NCBI RefSeq assembly: GCF_000003815.2
Contig: NC_049988.1
Coordinates: 9,382,298-9,446,297, forward strand
Length of the DNA: 64,000 nt
Direction of reading: 5' to 3'
Origin: Branchiostoma floridae
Lineage: Eukaryota > Chordata > Leptocardii > Amphioxiformes > Branchiostomatidae
Under the pieces are notes generated by a model that made no database searches, was not told the DNA's origin, and worked only from the letters and a program-made list of their open reading frames with translations. This document shows positions 27,593-38,825 of this stretch, one piece after another. A program made the translations under genes and the position numbers. Every line of letters starts with the position of its first letter. The stretch's first letter is position 1.

Positions 27593-27756
27593 AGGATTGA
27601 CACGGCTTTTTAAAATTGCACCCCTTTTCCCTTCAGGGTTTTTCAAGATTTTTCCCCAAGGGGAAGGGGCCCGCAGGCCCGCCCTTTTTTGTTTATGACA
27701 CATCCCCGCATATTTAAAAAATTAGGTGGGAAATGTTTAAAATTGTAAATTAGGGG

Positions 27757-27779
27757 CCCCCCCCCCCCCCCCCCCCCCC
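27757..27779 (+). repeat. 23-base C tract
   Basis: Uninterrupted poly-C preceded by GGGG; a probable sequencing and assembly weak point. Confidence 0.85.
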
Positions 27780-29125
27780 AATAAACGTTAGTGCCCATGG
27801 AAGGCTCTTTCCTTGTATCTCTAACAAATTTTCACCAATGCTTCGTGTATATTGCACGTCCCGGCCGTAATTTCTACCTGTACTTGTTACTATACATATC
27901 TCAATTCTATCGGGCCTTACATGTTTGATATGTATTACTTTTTCTCCTCGTTTGTTGGAGTTTGAATAATATTCGGACTTCCCAGACTCTCAAAAATTAC
28001 TCCTCTGACCTACATCGAGATTGTAATGTTGAATTTGTTTTGGAAGTAAAGTCAGGTCAATTTTCAGCATCATGCGAGATAGGACTACAGGTAACCACAC
28101 GGAATCCCCACAAGTTCTTTTTTGTGTCGATGAAATAACCTCTTCACAAGTTAACATACCTTTACACACTATGATGGCGACAATATGAAGTCTGTGGCCC
28201 CAAAAGTGTGTTAATCGGAATGTGCTTCCTCACCAGGTGCGATGTTTAGCAGGGTTATCTCTTAATTTGTAGTCCCAATGAGGAGGCGTTTGAAGTGGTT
28301 ATTCGTTCTCCTACTGATAAGCAAAGTATTGTTATTTTTAGACGTTTGTCATCAAAGTTATCAGTGGCTGTTTACTACCTTATCAGATGATATTTGTCAT
28401 CATAAGTACACGTTTGTGAGCTAGTTTAGTTTTACACCTGGAGGCACAGAATTGTACGTGTAATAGACGCTACACTAGCTATAGGCACTCTAGAGTCTGA
28501 GAAGAGTTACCTATACAGTTTGTCATTCTCTGACTGATTTCAGAAAATATTTGTCACACTTTGTTGTGTACGGATGCCCACGAGTTGTCGCAGTTAATTA
28601 TCTTGGGTTTTGCTAACTAAAGGTGAACCAAATATTTGCACACTCATCTAATATGATGTGGTAGATTCCCCACCTGTATCTATATGATAAAGCTGTTCTT
28701 ATTAAGCATCTCGAACAAGTAGTGTCTTAAGTCGAATTTCAGAATGAAATTCGTTTTGGTCATCCGCCAATAGCTTTCCTAATCTGATATTAAACAACTT
28801 TGAAACCTCACCACAGAGCCGCTTGTGTTCTTCAATGTTACATGTAACTAGATGAAGACCCATGGCATCTGATAAAAAGACACGAACAGAACAGAATAGA
28901 AGAAGATAGTCGCATTTGAAAATTTGCAGAGACCAGACAGCATCTTGCTGTTTGCATATTATTGATATTCATTTTTTGCCTTATTACTCGTTTATCAACT
29001 TTTGGCAAGTACATTTGTATATAAAACTTAGCGAATAGAGATCTCTGTGAATAACTAAAGCAAGAAAAGAAAGTGCTAAGATATGATTGTATTTTGTATG
29101 CCAGTTTGAATCACTTCATATGCTT
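27780..29125. other. nothing recognised
   Basis: AT-rich sequence without long frames or clear repeats between the C tract and the 26-bp minisatellite. Confidence 0.5.
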
Positions 29126-29462
29126 GACGATTTCACTGTGGTAATACCATTGACAATGTCACTGTTGTGATACCATTGACGATTTCACCGTGGTAATACC
29201 ATTGCCGATATCACCTTTGTAATACCATTGTCGATATTACTGTGGTAATAACATTGCCTATATCACTGTACATGTGGTAATACCATTGGTAATACAACTG
29301 TAGTAATACCATTGACGAAATCACTGTGGTACTACCATTGACGATATCACTGTGGTAATACTCTTGACGATATCACCGTAGTAATACCATTTACTGTGAT
29401 AATACTATGGATAATATCACTGTAGTAGTACCATGGATAATATCGCTGTAGTAATACCTTTG
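29126..29462 (+). repeat. 26-bp minisatellite
   Basis: About 13 degenerate copies of ATTGACGATATCACTGTGGT plus AATACC. Copies differ by substitutions and by small deletions toward the right end. Non-coding. Confidence 0.87.
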
Positions 29463-29920
29463 GCACGATGACATCGTCAGAGCAGCCGTGGCGACCCTAC
29501 CGTATTGAGACAGGATAATCATTGGACCAATATTTGTGGTTCCCCTCTTCAGCCCGACCCAAGGGCCCGCACCTGGGAGTTATTGCTTCCCCTTGTGCGT
29601 GTTTGTTCGTGTTTACCTGCTCCCCTACCTGCGCTCAGGTGTTTGTTCATTGATCTTGTCCTGATGACGTCACATGACCTTTTGACATGACTATTCTCTG
29701 TGACAAGTGTCAGAAGTCGTTGAGGGAATGTGTTGTCAAGAAATATTTCCAAATTGGTAATATGCCCGCAGACACTTAGAATGTAGATATATATAGATTT
29801 CCATACAATTCTTAGAATACTGAAATCTGATATGTACCGTATATCTCTTGTTGGCAGTTGGGTACAATTAATGTATATGTATGTATGTGTGATCTTTTGT
29901 GTACCTATGAGTTTTTATAC

Positions 29921-29951
29921 CTGAAATAAAGAATAAAGAAAGAAAGAAAGA
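29921..29951 (+). repeat. AATAAAG/GAAA short tandem tail
   Basis: ACCTGAAATAAAGAATAAAG runs into GAAA repeats. Such A-rich tandem tails often mark the 3' end of a non-LTR retroposon or a processed transcript, but no upstream element body is recognised, so only the simple repeat is certain. Confidence 0.5.
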
Positions 29952-30706
29952 ATTCAAAATACGTCATAGTACTTGACCGTTAGCCTGCAGGTGCAAGGTG
30001 CAAGTACGTGTGATCTGTAGCTGTTATCCAGCTTGCAATGCAGGGCCAGGGGTAAAAGGGTAGAATTATAAGAAAACGTAAGGGGTGTGCATAGCAAGCT
30101 AGGAATTATAATCAAAGTAGAGCGTAGAAAGGCTCCTCCCCCATTGCAACTTTTCCAATAGAATAGCCCAAAGAGCATGTTATCATCACACACATACACT
30201 CCAGTCAGCAGTTAATCGCAATGCCTGTGGTAAAGAAAACACTATAAATCTATAAACCTCACTAAACTTCCTTTTCTAGTCCTGTTATACCTGTGATTTA
30301 AAACCCTTTGTTTGCAACATAAGCATATTAGTATATACCGAACACGTGTTCCAAATCGACAAGAGTGCGGCTGACTAGTAGAAGAATTATCTAGCGTGAA
30401 TAAGTCCCTCGGCTTATGGAATAAACTAACACGAAATCTATATACACATTACATACCAGGTTACAATGCAATACGATTTCAAAGAATGTCGTCTGAGGTA
30501 GTGTCCATAGATTAAAAGATAACTATTATAAGCAGTCATCTATAGCAGAATAAAGGCTAGACAGTATCATTGTGTACTAGTAACAGTTTGGTACCACCCC
30601 CAGCATCGTTTCAAACGAATATACGATAAGAGCATAGTAGAAATCATAACCATATATACAATGTACAAAAAGAACTTATGTCTGCAAGGGAGGTAAGGAT
30701 TGATAA

Positions 30707-30814
30707 ATCTCCAAGAAGATACTTGGGGACAAAATCGTGACGTTTTTAAACGGTTTTTCTCACCAGGCCCCAAATTTAAGGGCACCATGCGGTATCAAAG
30801 ATCTGCTTGGAGAT
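30707..30814. mobile_element. small MITE, ATCTCCAAG(C/A)AGAT ends
   Basis: ATCTCCAAGAAGAT at 30707-30720 and ATCTGCTTGGAGAT at 30801-30814 are inverted with one mismatch. The right end also occurs at 86-99 near the window edge, there next to a similar CTTTGATAC sequence. Shares the CTCCAAGCAGA core with other MITEs here. Confidence 0.6.
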
Positions 30815-33155
30815 AAGTTATAAGGGAGTTGGATTTTTGCAGAGGCGGACATCGTGTGTGTCTGTCCGGAAACCTGCCACTTGTTCTGGCTGTATAACCG
30901 TGCCAATTGTCTGGGCACAGCGGTAGAACAAATGATACAGCACGACTACAGCTGACTCACGTCTGTAGGACGCCCGACTGTGTCTTCCTCCTCGGCAAAG
31001 TTAACGGTTGACTTGCCCTTTGGGTTCGGAACAGTACACGGTTTTATTTCCCATGTCTGTCTGGACTTGTGTTGTAACGTTTCCGAGGCTTTGACGCGCG
31101 TCTGGTGTAGAGTCTAGTGATTTGTATCTAGTCCTGACTGATTGATTTCAAGCTTGTCACAACATATGCACAGTACAGGCTGCAAATGTTACTCATGTTT
31201 GATATCTGAATATTCTGTTACACTTACAGTACCTGACAGAAATGTAGTACATGTACGATTACATATAATCTCAATCTAAGCACTGTCTCATTACAACTGA
31301 CTTTTATTAATTTAACGACAATCTAAAGTTCCTACATATAAATGAATTTATCGGCATTACATGTACGCTTTACAGATCAAGTAGCGCTTTGAAAAGGCAA
31401 AACGCCTAAAGAAACAACGGTTCCTTTATTGATAATGGCATGATCAGTAAATAAATATGTAACACATCATTCAATATTATACGCTTTTACGTGTACATTT
31501 TGTCCCTTTGTGACGTGTACTTGGCTCGGTTGGGCAAAAATAAAGGTCTTCATTCAATATACACGTTTGTCCTAAGACTCCTAACAATACTAGATGCAGA
31601 CAAGCACAAAGGAAATTTAGCACCTTGTTCAAAGTTGAATCCAAGTGTCAGTCTTGCTAATAAAGGATGAAAGCGCACCTGTGCGTATACTTTTACTAAG
31701 TTTTTGGATCGGACAAAGAACAGAAGGTCTAGTCCGAATCTAGGATACTCATTTCTCTCACACTGTCTGTCTGTTGTCTTGCGGTTGCAATGGTGTGACT
31801 ATCCCCCGCGGCACCCAGGCGCGAGGCTCCGAGATTGGGGAAAATTGGCGGGAAACGGGAGACCGCTTCAAAGCGCATCCGTCTGGCTACCTGTCAAGGT
31901 GCATCATGGGTGCTCCGAACGAACCCTATGCCGGGAACATACATACCGGGAACACACTGGTTTATGTTGTGGTGATGTTTTATGTAATAATCATAAATGA
32001 TAATATCTGGTGTATTTGCAGCCAGTAAGTACCTAATATTTGGGTAATGAGACTGTTTTACCGGGGCACCGGGGACGTTCCCCGTTTACGTCCCTTCTGA
32101 AACTGTGAAAGACGAAGTCGTATAATGCTTGGTCAGTCTACATCTTCAAGTCAACCATTGACATTACGTGTCACTATGTGCTCAACTTACCTCTGTCTCA
32201 TTACTAGTATTATGACCAGTGACCATTGCCACTTTGAAATTGACGTCTTTTTGGTAGTTCCACCAGCCCTTGTTCTTGGCTTGTTTTCCAAGGAGGTTAT
32301 CGACTTTTGAGAACTATTCACAACGAAGACGATAGTCATCTTGCACATGCATGTACCAATACCACTGCGAGTTTTCTGCATTTGGCCATATGCTGTTATA
32401 TCTGTTAGGGAACTCATTACAAAACAATTTGCCGAAGGACAAGTGAAAAAAAAGGTGACACATGTGTCCCTGTCTCTCATCATGATCCTGGTGAGGAAAG
32501 TTATTGAAATGGCGACTCGATGTAACTTTTTCATTACCAGATAACAGAACGAAATACAAGACCCGAGCGCCTAATGTAGAAAAGTGAAAACACACCCCTC
32601 CCTTGGGCAATGGAATGTGCCGAGATTGGCGTTTAATTTGCGACATCGCGAGGTCAATGAGTTTCAATGTTATGCTTTGATGATTACAGCGATACGCAAT
32701 GAAGATGAAAGGCGGTGACCGCAGGATATGTGTTACCTTGCCCTGACATGAAAGATGGCGGGCTTGTATGTAGTTGACAACTTGAAGCCGTAATTTTCTT
32801 TTACCCTTATCTACAATCAGTCGTTGGAGGCGATATATGCACTTTTTCACAAAGCTTTGCTGAGTATTCTTCATGCAAAGAAAAACACAGCACATATTCG
32901 TTCAAGCCTCCAGGATCTAGTACTATTTGATAAAATACTGAGTCGATGCAAGAGCGTTAACCTCTTGTTTTGTAAATCTAGTCAACCTCTTGTTTCGGAA
33001 AGATAGCGACATTTTACTTGCATCGACCTCTTTTAACAAGGTTCAAAGGGTCAATCTAACACTGAGTATTAAGTGATTATGTTCTTAGATTTTTCTCCCG
33101 CACTCTCATTCTTTTGCTGTTTTTGCTGTCTTTGCCCATTTATACTAACCTATAC
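30815..33155. other. no recognised gene; contains a 193-codon open frame
   Basis: A minus-strand frame at 32314-32895 is open for 193 codons, the longest outside repeats. It has no recognised domain, a Cys/His/Lys-rich composition, and a plus-strand shadow, so chance is the simplest explanation. Confidence 0.4.
32289..32299. repeat. dispersed CAAGGAGGTTA motif, solo copy
   Basis: An exact copy of the 11-mer shared with 7084, 35086 and the 45264 hairpin. No partner arm nearby. Confidence 0.4.
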
Positions 33156-33198
33156 CAAGGAGCTTTTATCAAATTGGGTACCCGATAAAAGCTCCTTG
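33156..33198. repeat. perfect 15-bp hairpin
   Basis: CAAGGAGCTTTTATC (33156-33170) and GATAAAAGCTCCTTG (33184-33198) pair perfectly around a 13-base loop. The CAAGGAG tip is that of the dispersed CAAGGAGGTTA motif, suggesting a related foldback element. Confidence 0.6.
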
Positions 33199-34277
33199 CC
33201 TATACTGTATACACAATTTCTTTCCTTATGTTTAGCCAGTTTTTCTACGCGCACTAACTAGAATTATTTTTTCCACGTGCACGACTTAATCCGTTGGTGT
33301 TCTGATCCGATGATATACAACTCTGTTGCTTCAGGGCTTTGCTGGCGCTTCCAGGTTATAATAACACGTGTAAATACGCATTTTGAGATTGTTCGCAGTG
33401 TTTTTCAGGCACGCGACTGAAACAATGGTCTCCAGCGGTGATATATTTGGCCATTACGTACGGAAGGAAATGGTCATGTTGTGTTAGGTGTGAAAACACA
33501 TAACGTTGTTTGGATTTCCGTGTGGGCACAATCACTGGGCTTAGGGCATTGAAGAAACGCAGTGATCACTTTGGTTGGAACAAAACTTCAGAAAACAAAG
33601 TCTGAAACAAAGTATAACTTACATGCTCATTCACTGAACAGACTTTCATATACTGGGTACGGTCGGTGTAACTAACTTTGCGGACGAACTAGTATATATC
33701 ACTGTTGAGAATCGGGGTTTGCTGATGGAATGGAGTGAAGAGCTATTTTATCTTGAATCTCCCGATACCTTATCAAATCTGATGGCTAACAAAGGCGTTG
33801 CGTGCTTGATTGCATGAATCTTTAGCACAAAATCGCGATGTTTCTTTTAACAGTTTGTCAGTCGAGCGCTATGTCACGGCCGATTATTGGACCCAGTGTT
33901 AATTGGCTTGTTTTGATAGGTGCGACTCCCGGTGGAGTATTTATCTTGACAATCACCTTGTATCCCGGTTCCTTGGTTCATTAGCGGGTACTACGTAATC
34001 AGGTAATGAGCAGTGACCACCTGAGGGAAAAAGCCGCCATCTTTGTTTTCATGGCCGCCATCTTTGTTTGGACGACATGTTCGCGTCACCATGACGAGGC
34101 CGTGCAGGTGCGTTCGACTGCCGTGACTCAGACATCAAGGAAAATCCGTTTTAGTCACAACTATAGTTGGTAACATGGCCTTATCTTCATTTCTGGAAAA
34201 GAAACCCACAACAACAACACGTAATACTCCGATGTTTCCAAAGGTAATTTGATCACGACTTTATGCCAAACAGATTT

Positions 34278-34584
34278 NNNNNNNNNNNNNNNNNNNNNNN
34301 NNNNNNNNNNNNNNNNNNNNNNNNNNNNNNNNNNNNNNNNNNNNNNNNNNNNNNNNNNNNNNNNNNNNNNNNNNNNNNNNNNNNNNNNNNNNNNNNNNNN
34401 NNNNNNNNNNNNNNNNNNNNNNNNNNNNNNNNNNNNNNNNNNNNNNNNNNNNNNNNNNNNNNNNNNNNNNNNNNNNNNNNNNNNNNNNNNNNNNNNNNNN
34501 NNNNNNNNNNNNNNNNNNNNNNNNNNNNNNNNNNNNNNNNNNNNNNNNNNNNNNNNNNNNNNNNNNNNNNNNNNNNNNNNNNNN
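34278..34584. other. assembly gap (N run)
   Basis: 307 undetermined bases. Reading frames spanning it are artefacts. Confidence 1.
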
Positions 34585-34821
34585 ACTTAGGTTCGGGATA
34601 ACGGCGCGCTTGTCACCTATATGGGAAGTGTGTCTGCATAAGACAAATGTTGACAGGGTATTTTACACTGAATAATCAGTTTTCTCACCTTATTCATCAT
34701 CTGGAATGATATACCCCGTTAGGGCGGTCTGAGGTCTTGTTTTGCCGCTGTCATCGCGTAATAGAGAATAGATTGATTATATCGTAGCTTACTTCATATT
34801 TCTAGTACTACCGTAGGATGA

Positions 34822-34870
34822 GTACCATCCTCCGTAGTGACCGCTGGCTCAATCCTACGGAGGATGGTAC
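34822..34870. repeat. perfect 16-bp hairpin
   Basis: GTACCATCCTCCGTAG (34822-34837) and CTACGGAGGATGGTAC (34855-34870) pair perfectly around a 17-base loop. A partial third copy of the motif, CCGTAGGAT, lies just to the left at 34811-34819. No tRNA or other RNA family is recognised. Confidence 0.65.
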
Positions 34871-35085
34871 TTAGGCCCAATTTACACGAGGCACTTTGAC
34901 GTACGTTCGTCCTCGGGATAGTGGCTATATTTCATATAAGAAAGCATCGTCTGGTAAAAGTAATATGGTGCTAGAAGCAATGCAAAGAACAAAATGCGCA
35001 ATATTCGTACATGCGTACCTATTTCAAGTAAACGTAACTTACGATAGTGAGTCAGTGTGCGCGTCAGCGGTTGGGTGGATGACAG

Positions 35086-35096
35086 CAAGGAGGTTA
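35086..35096. repeat. dispersed CAAGGAGGTTA motif, solo copy
   Basis: An exact copy of the 11-mer, just before the TGAG microsatellite. Confidence 0.4.
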
Positions 35097-35114
35097 ACAG
35101 TGAATATGTGCGCA

Positions 35115-35192
35115 GGTGAGTGGGTGGGTGAGTGAGTGAGTGAGTGAGTGAGTGAGTGAGTGAGTGAGTGAGTGAGTGAGTGAGTGAATGAG
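35115..35192 (+). repeat. TGAG tetranucleotide microsatellite
   Basis: About 18 tandem TGAG units with TGGG and TGAA variants at the edges. On the minus strand it gives a Ser-Leu-Thr-His repeat frame that is not a gene. Confidence 0.95.
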
Positions 35193-35255
35193 GTGGTGGA
35201 TGAGTGAGGAAAAGCGTGGCATGTGCTAAGAAGGTCACATATTTTCCCCAACAAC

Positions 35256-35269
35256 CTCTGCTTGGAGAG
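35256..35269. repeat. solo MITE end CTCTGCTTGGAGAG
   Basis: Identical to the right terminus of the MITE at 63643-63835, including the preceding AAC and the following TA. No partner end was found nearby, so it is a relic. Confidence 0.5.
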
Positions 35270-35592
35270 TAGGTCAAACCCCACTTCTATTTTCCGCCAT
35301 GCCACGCACGTATGAAATGATAATCAGCGTCCCGTCGACTGTGTTTCCAATCACGGTTTCTGTTGTGACAACAAAGTTTTATCCAAACAAATTAAAGTCC
35401 GAACAAGCTCGTCAGAAATCCGCCGGCACATTTCCAGTTCTCGGCCGACTGACAGTGAAAATAAACCCCGATTTGCTTCTGCCACTCTGTGTAAACGGAC
35501 CTAGCATGGGCCGGAATGGGCTTCCCATCAACTGTGGTTAAACTAGGCTTGAGGGAGGGGACTGTCTGTAGAGTCTGTCTGCCTTTTGGGTA

Positions 35593-35700
35593 GCCTGGTA
35601 TCCAGCCGTATTATAGCTCCCGAGTCCTTTCCGCAAATACTTGCAAGAGACTTGGGAGCTGTCATTGTCATTGTCATTATAATACGGCAGGATGCCAGGC
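35593..35700. mobile_element. 108-bp hairpin MITE
   Basis: The left arm GCCTGGTATCCAGCCGTATT and the right arm AATACGGCAGGATGCCAGGC pair with 21 of 23 matches, followed inward by AGCTCCCGAGTC/GACTTGGGAGCT (11 of 12). The short centre contains TCATTG repeats. The whole element could form one long hairpin. Confidence 0.75.
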
Positions 35701-36560
35701 GTTTCATCGGTAGGGGTTGTTCACTAGAGATATTCTGACAAGAATACTTCTAGACTAAATAAAGGTGTTTGCCAGAAAGTAAGAATAGAATTGTATTTGG
35801 AGAACAATGACTTATTGAACTAGTATGAAAGAAGTCTGATCAAGGAGGTTTTGATCAAGGCTCCTTGGTCTGATTGGAAAGGCAGATATCACCAACTTTG
35901 ATTTGTTGTCTACAGCGTTTACAACTTCAAGTTCGGCGCACACAAGCGCTAGTACAATTGATGCCTGATTTTTTTCTTATGTTGAAAAAACGCAATTTGC
36001 AAAAATGGGTGCAAACTGACGCAACTTATATATTGTAAATTTTATACGTAAGCATCATAAATATGTTTTGATACATTTTTTTAGCATTGGCCATTATTTT
36101 TTTCAAGGGCAACGCTGCGACTTCAGATTATCTGCTCATCTGTGCTTCATACGCAACAGATACGCAACTACATCGCACGCAAATTCACAAATTTAGCGCA
36201 ACCTAGCACATGTACATGCGGTCTTCTACCCGCCCTCTCCAGTGGTATCCTTTCATCACACCAGTCTGTTGACGACAACTTTTTGGGGAGAAGATGTTCA
36301 TCTGCACATTTGAAGGGTGCAAACCTATGCATTACACAAGGTCAAGTACTTGACATGAAAACGATATGACAAGAATTATTATTCTTCACACGACCGCGCG
36401 ACTCAGTGTTTTCCCAACTCGCTGCGATACAGTTTCCCGACTGTCGTCCAACAAACCTGTCTGTCAAACTCTGCGGTTCCTCAGTAAATAAACGTCACGG
36501 ACAAGACGTCAATTTATGAGACACCAGCTGCGCGCGCGGGAAACCCGGCACATCCTCCGC

Positions 36561-36779
36561 AGTCTCCAAGCAGACGTGGTGTCAGCTGGATGAAAATAGA
36601 AGAACTTGCCTAATAGGGACAAATAAGATGCCATGGGATACCAGTCTTTTGCAGTCTATCTAGCTATCCCGCTGCCGAACAGTTCAGTCCTAGGTCAATT
36701 AACTCATACTAGACTTTTATTCCTAACCTGGCCAAAGTCCCCTATTACTATTCCATCAGGCGGGAGTCTGGTAGAGACT
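36561..36779. mobile_element. MITE copy 2, AGTCTCCAAGCAGA start
   Basis: Second member of the family at 11928-12138, in the same orientation, ending GGTAGAGACT so that the tips AGTCTC/GAGACT are inverted. The copies differ by substitutions and small indels throughout, indicating an old family. Confidence 0.68.
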
Positions 36780-38659
36780 ATACATGCTCACTGACAATGT
36801 CATGTACTCGCGTGCACTACTTTTGCGTCAGGAGTTTAGACCAGTTACAGTTACAGAACTTGAAAGGAAATTGTAAGATATATCGAGGAATAATTTCCGC
36901 TCTTCCCAGAAGTATTAGTGTCCTGCTTTCTTTTCTTGGCAAAAGTTGGCATGTGACATTTCCCGTGTGCAATATCGTCTGACATTGCCGAAGTGAATTT
37001 AGAGCCCAAGGTGTTTTATTTCTGGTAGATGGCCTGGGCCATACTTTGCTGCAATGGAAACTAGTATTGTTTTGTGCTACGTTTTCTAAGAATGCTTTAC
37101 ACGCATAGCATGCAAATACAAGTACATGTACAAGTGTCAATGTGCCATGCTGAAAATCCTCTATGGGAAATGGCGGGAGATCCAAATTGACCTGCCGGTG
37201 ACCTCTTCCCGACCTCCTGGTTACCCCGTGTTGGTATAGGTTGACCCGCACGTCGATGCAGGTAACCAGAAACCACTACCGTTCTGCGGAAATGGTGACG
37301 TACAAACGTATAAATAGTGCGAAAAGTGCCAGAAGGCACGGGAAAGATGTGTACATCACGCGTGGGAGGCTTCTGGTGTTTTGTGTCAAAGTTTGGGCTA
37401 GAATTTTAACACCCAGGATAAATAAATAGAACGCTTCCCGTAACGATTGCCCGATCCTGGCATCGCGCCGAGTCGTGGCCCAACTTGATGATTTTGCGAA
37501 GCTAGTCCTGACAAGCTGACACAGCTTAAACTTAAAGTATTGCCAGTAGCACATCTGGGCCAACTGCAGTCATTCCAAAACCGTTGGGTTGACGTTATAT
37601 AGCTTCATTAACCAGTGATCATGAAACGAAAATCTGGGTCAGTCGGCTAAGAATGAGATATAAAAAGTTTACTTGCGTGACTGGGAAATATCAATAGTCA
37701 TGACAGGTTAAAGGTTTATAAGTAAAGCTATGGTTTTTCTCATCTTATTCTACTGAGAGCAGCTACGGTTTGCGACAAAGTACACAGTTACAAACTTTTA
37801 CTTATTACCAAAACGGACCGTCAAGATGCGTAGTCATCAAGCAGAAGTGAGGTTTTGGGGGTCGTGTACCGACTCCTTTGGCCGGCCGACTCACATAGCA
37901 TGCTATTCCATCTATTTGTCCAATTTCCACTATTGACCAGCGATCCGCGGAACCTGGTAGAGTCTAGTTTTTTTTTACTTCTTTTGTATCGTTCACTCGA
38001 TTTGGATGTCTCCTCAGCGGCAACCAGTGGAAAAACACGCTAGATAATAGACACATACAGGTAACAACCATACATCTTCTCGAAGGTTGATTGCGAACAA
38101 TTCTTCGGATCCCCCGAGTGTTCGAAAGGTATGCACAGAATGAGCAGGTCTAACTTGAGCGACAGGTCTGTCAGACGATATGTGTAAGTTTTAAAGCGGG
38201 AGCAAGAATGGTCATGTTTCCCGTCAACTCGTTTTTCTCAAACTTGGACTCGGGCTGTCACATTACTGACACCAGCAGGTTTTCAACTCCAAAGCAAATA
38301 AACAGATCAGTCGCAGAAGTTCTGTCGGAGTGCAAATAAGGAAAGACACGTCTTGTATCAGTGTGGAGTGCCATAAGGCGGGCATGGGGTGAGATTTTCG
38401 TGCTTTCTGTCAAAGAAATAGAAGAGTCGTGAAAATATGCCTTCAGATATGTCTACCGTGAGCTGTCTCGGAAAAAGCGGGATTTTGATCATCTCAGTTT
38501 GGCTGAAGCATTTGATGTTTATATTTATGCAGACGGTATATATATATCATTGATAATCGATCGTCATATCAAAACTTGGTCTCAACCAGTACTAGTTCTA
38601 ATCCATCAACTGACAATGAAATATTTCCGGATGTCTGCCCCAGACGAAACGTCACCGTT

Positions 38660-38825
38660 TAGGCCTACACGTCACATTCAGTCAAGCCGGGGCCCGGCCG
38701 GGCAGCTTTCGGGCGAAAATTACGACATAAAAGATTGTTTGTGTATATGTTTACGTATACCTTTTTAATTTTCGTTCTCACAAACAGCCCGGCCGGGCCC
38801 CGGTTTAAAAATGTGACTCTAGCCT
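38660..38825. mobile_element. GC-rich foldback MITE, copy 2
   Basis: CCGGGGCCCGGCCGGGC in the left arm is repeated exactly, inverted, in the right arm. The symmetry continues outward to GTCACATT (38671-38678)/AATGTGAC (about 38810-38817) and AGGC/GCCT tips. The interior is AT-rich with TATACGTA-type sequence. No coding capacity. Confidence 0.7.

Noticed and set aside
27224-27703. 159-residue minus-strand protein
   Set aside because: It spans a MITE and its terminal inverted repeats; GC content explains the open frame.
34249-34601. Open frames across the N run
   Set aside because: Made of undetermined bases.
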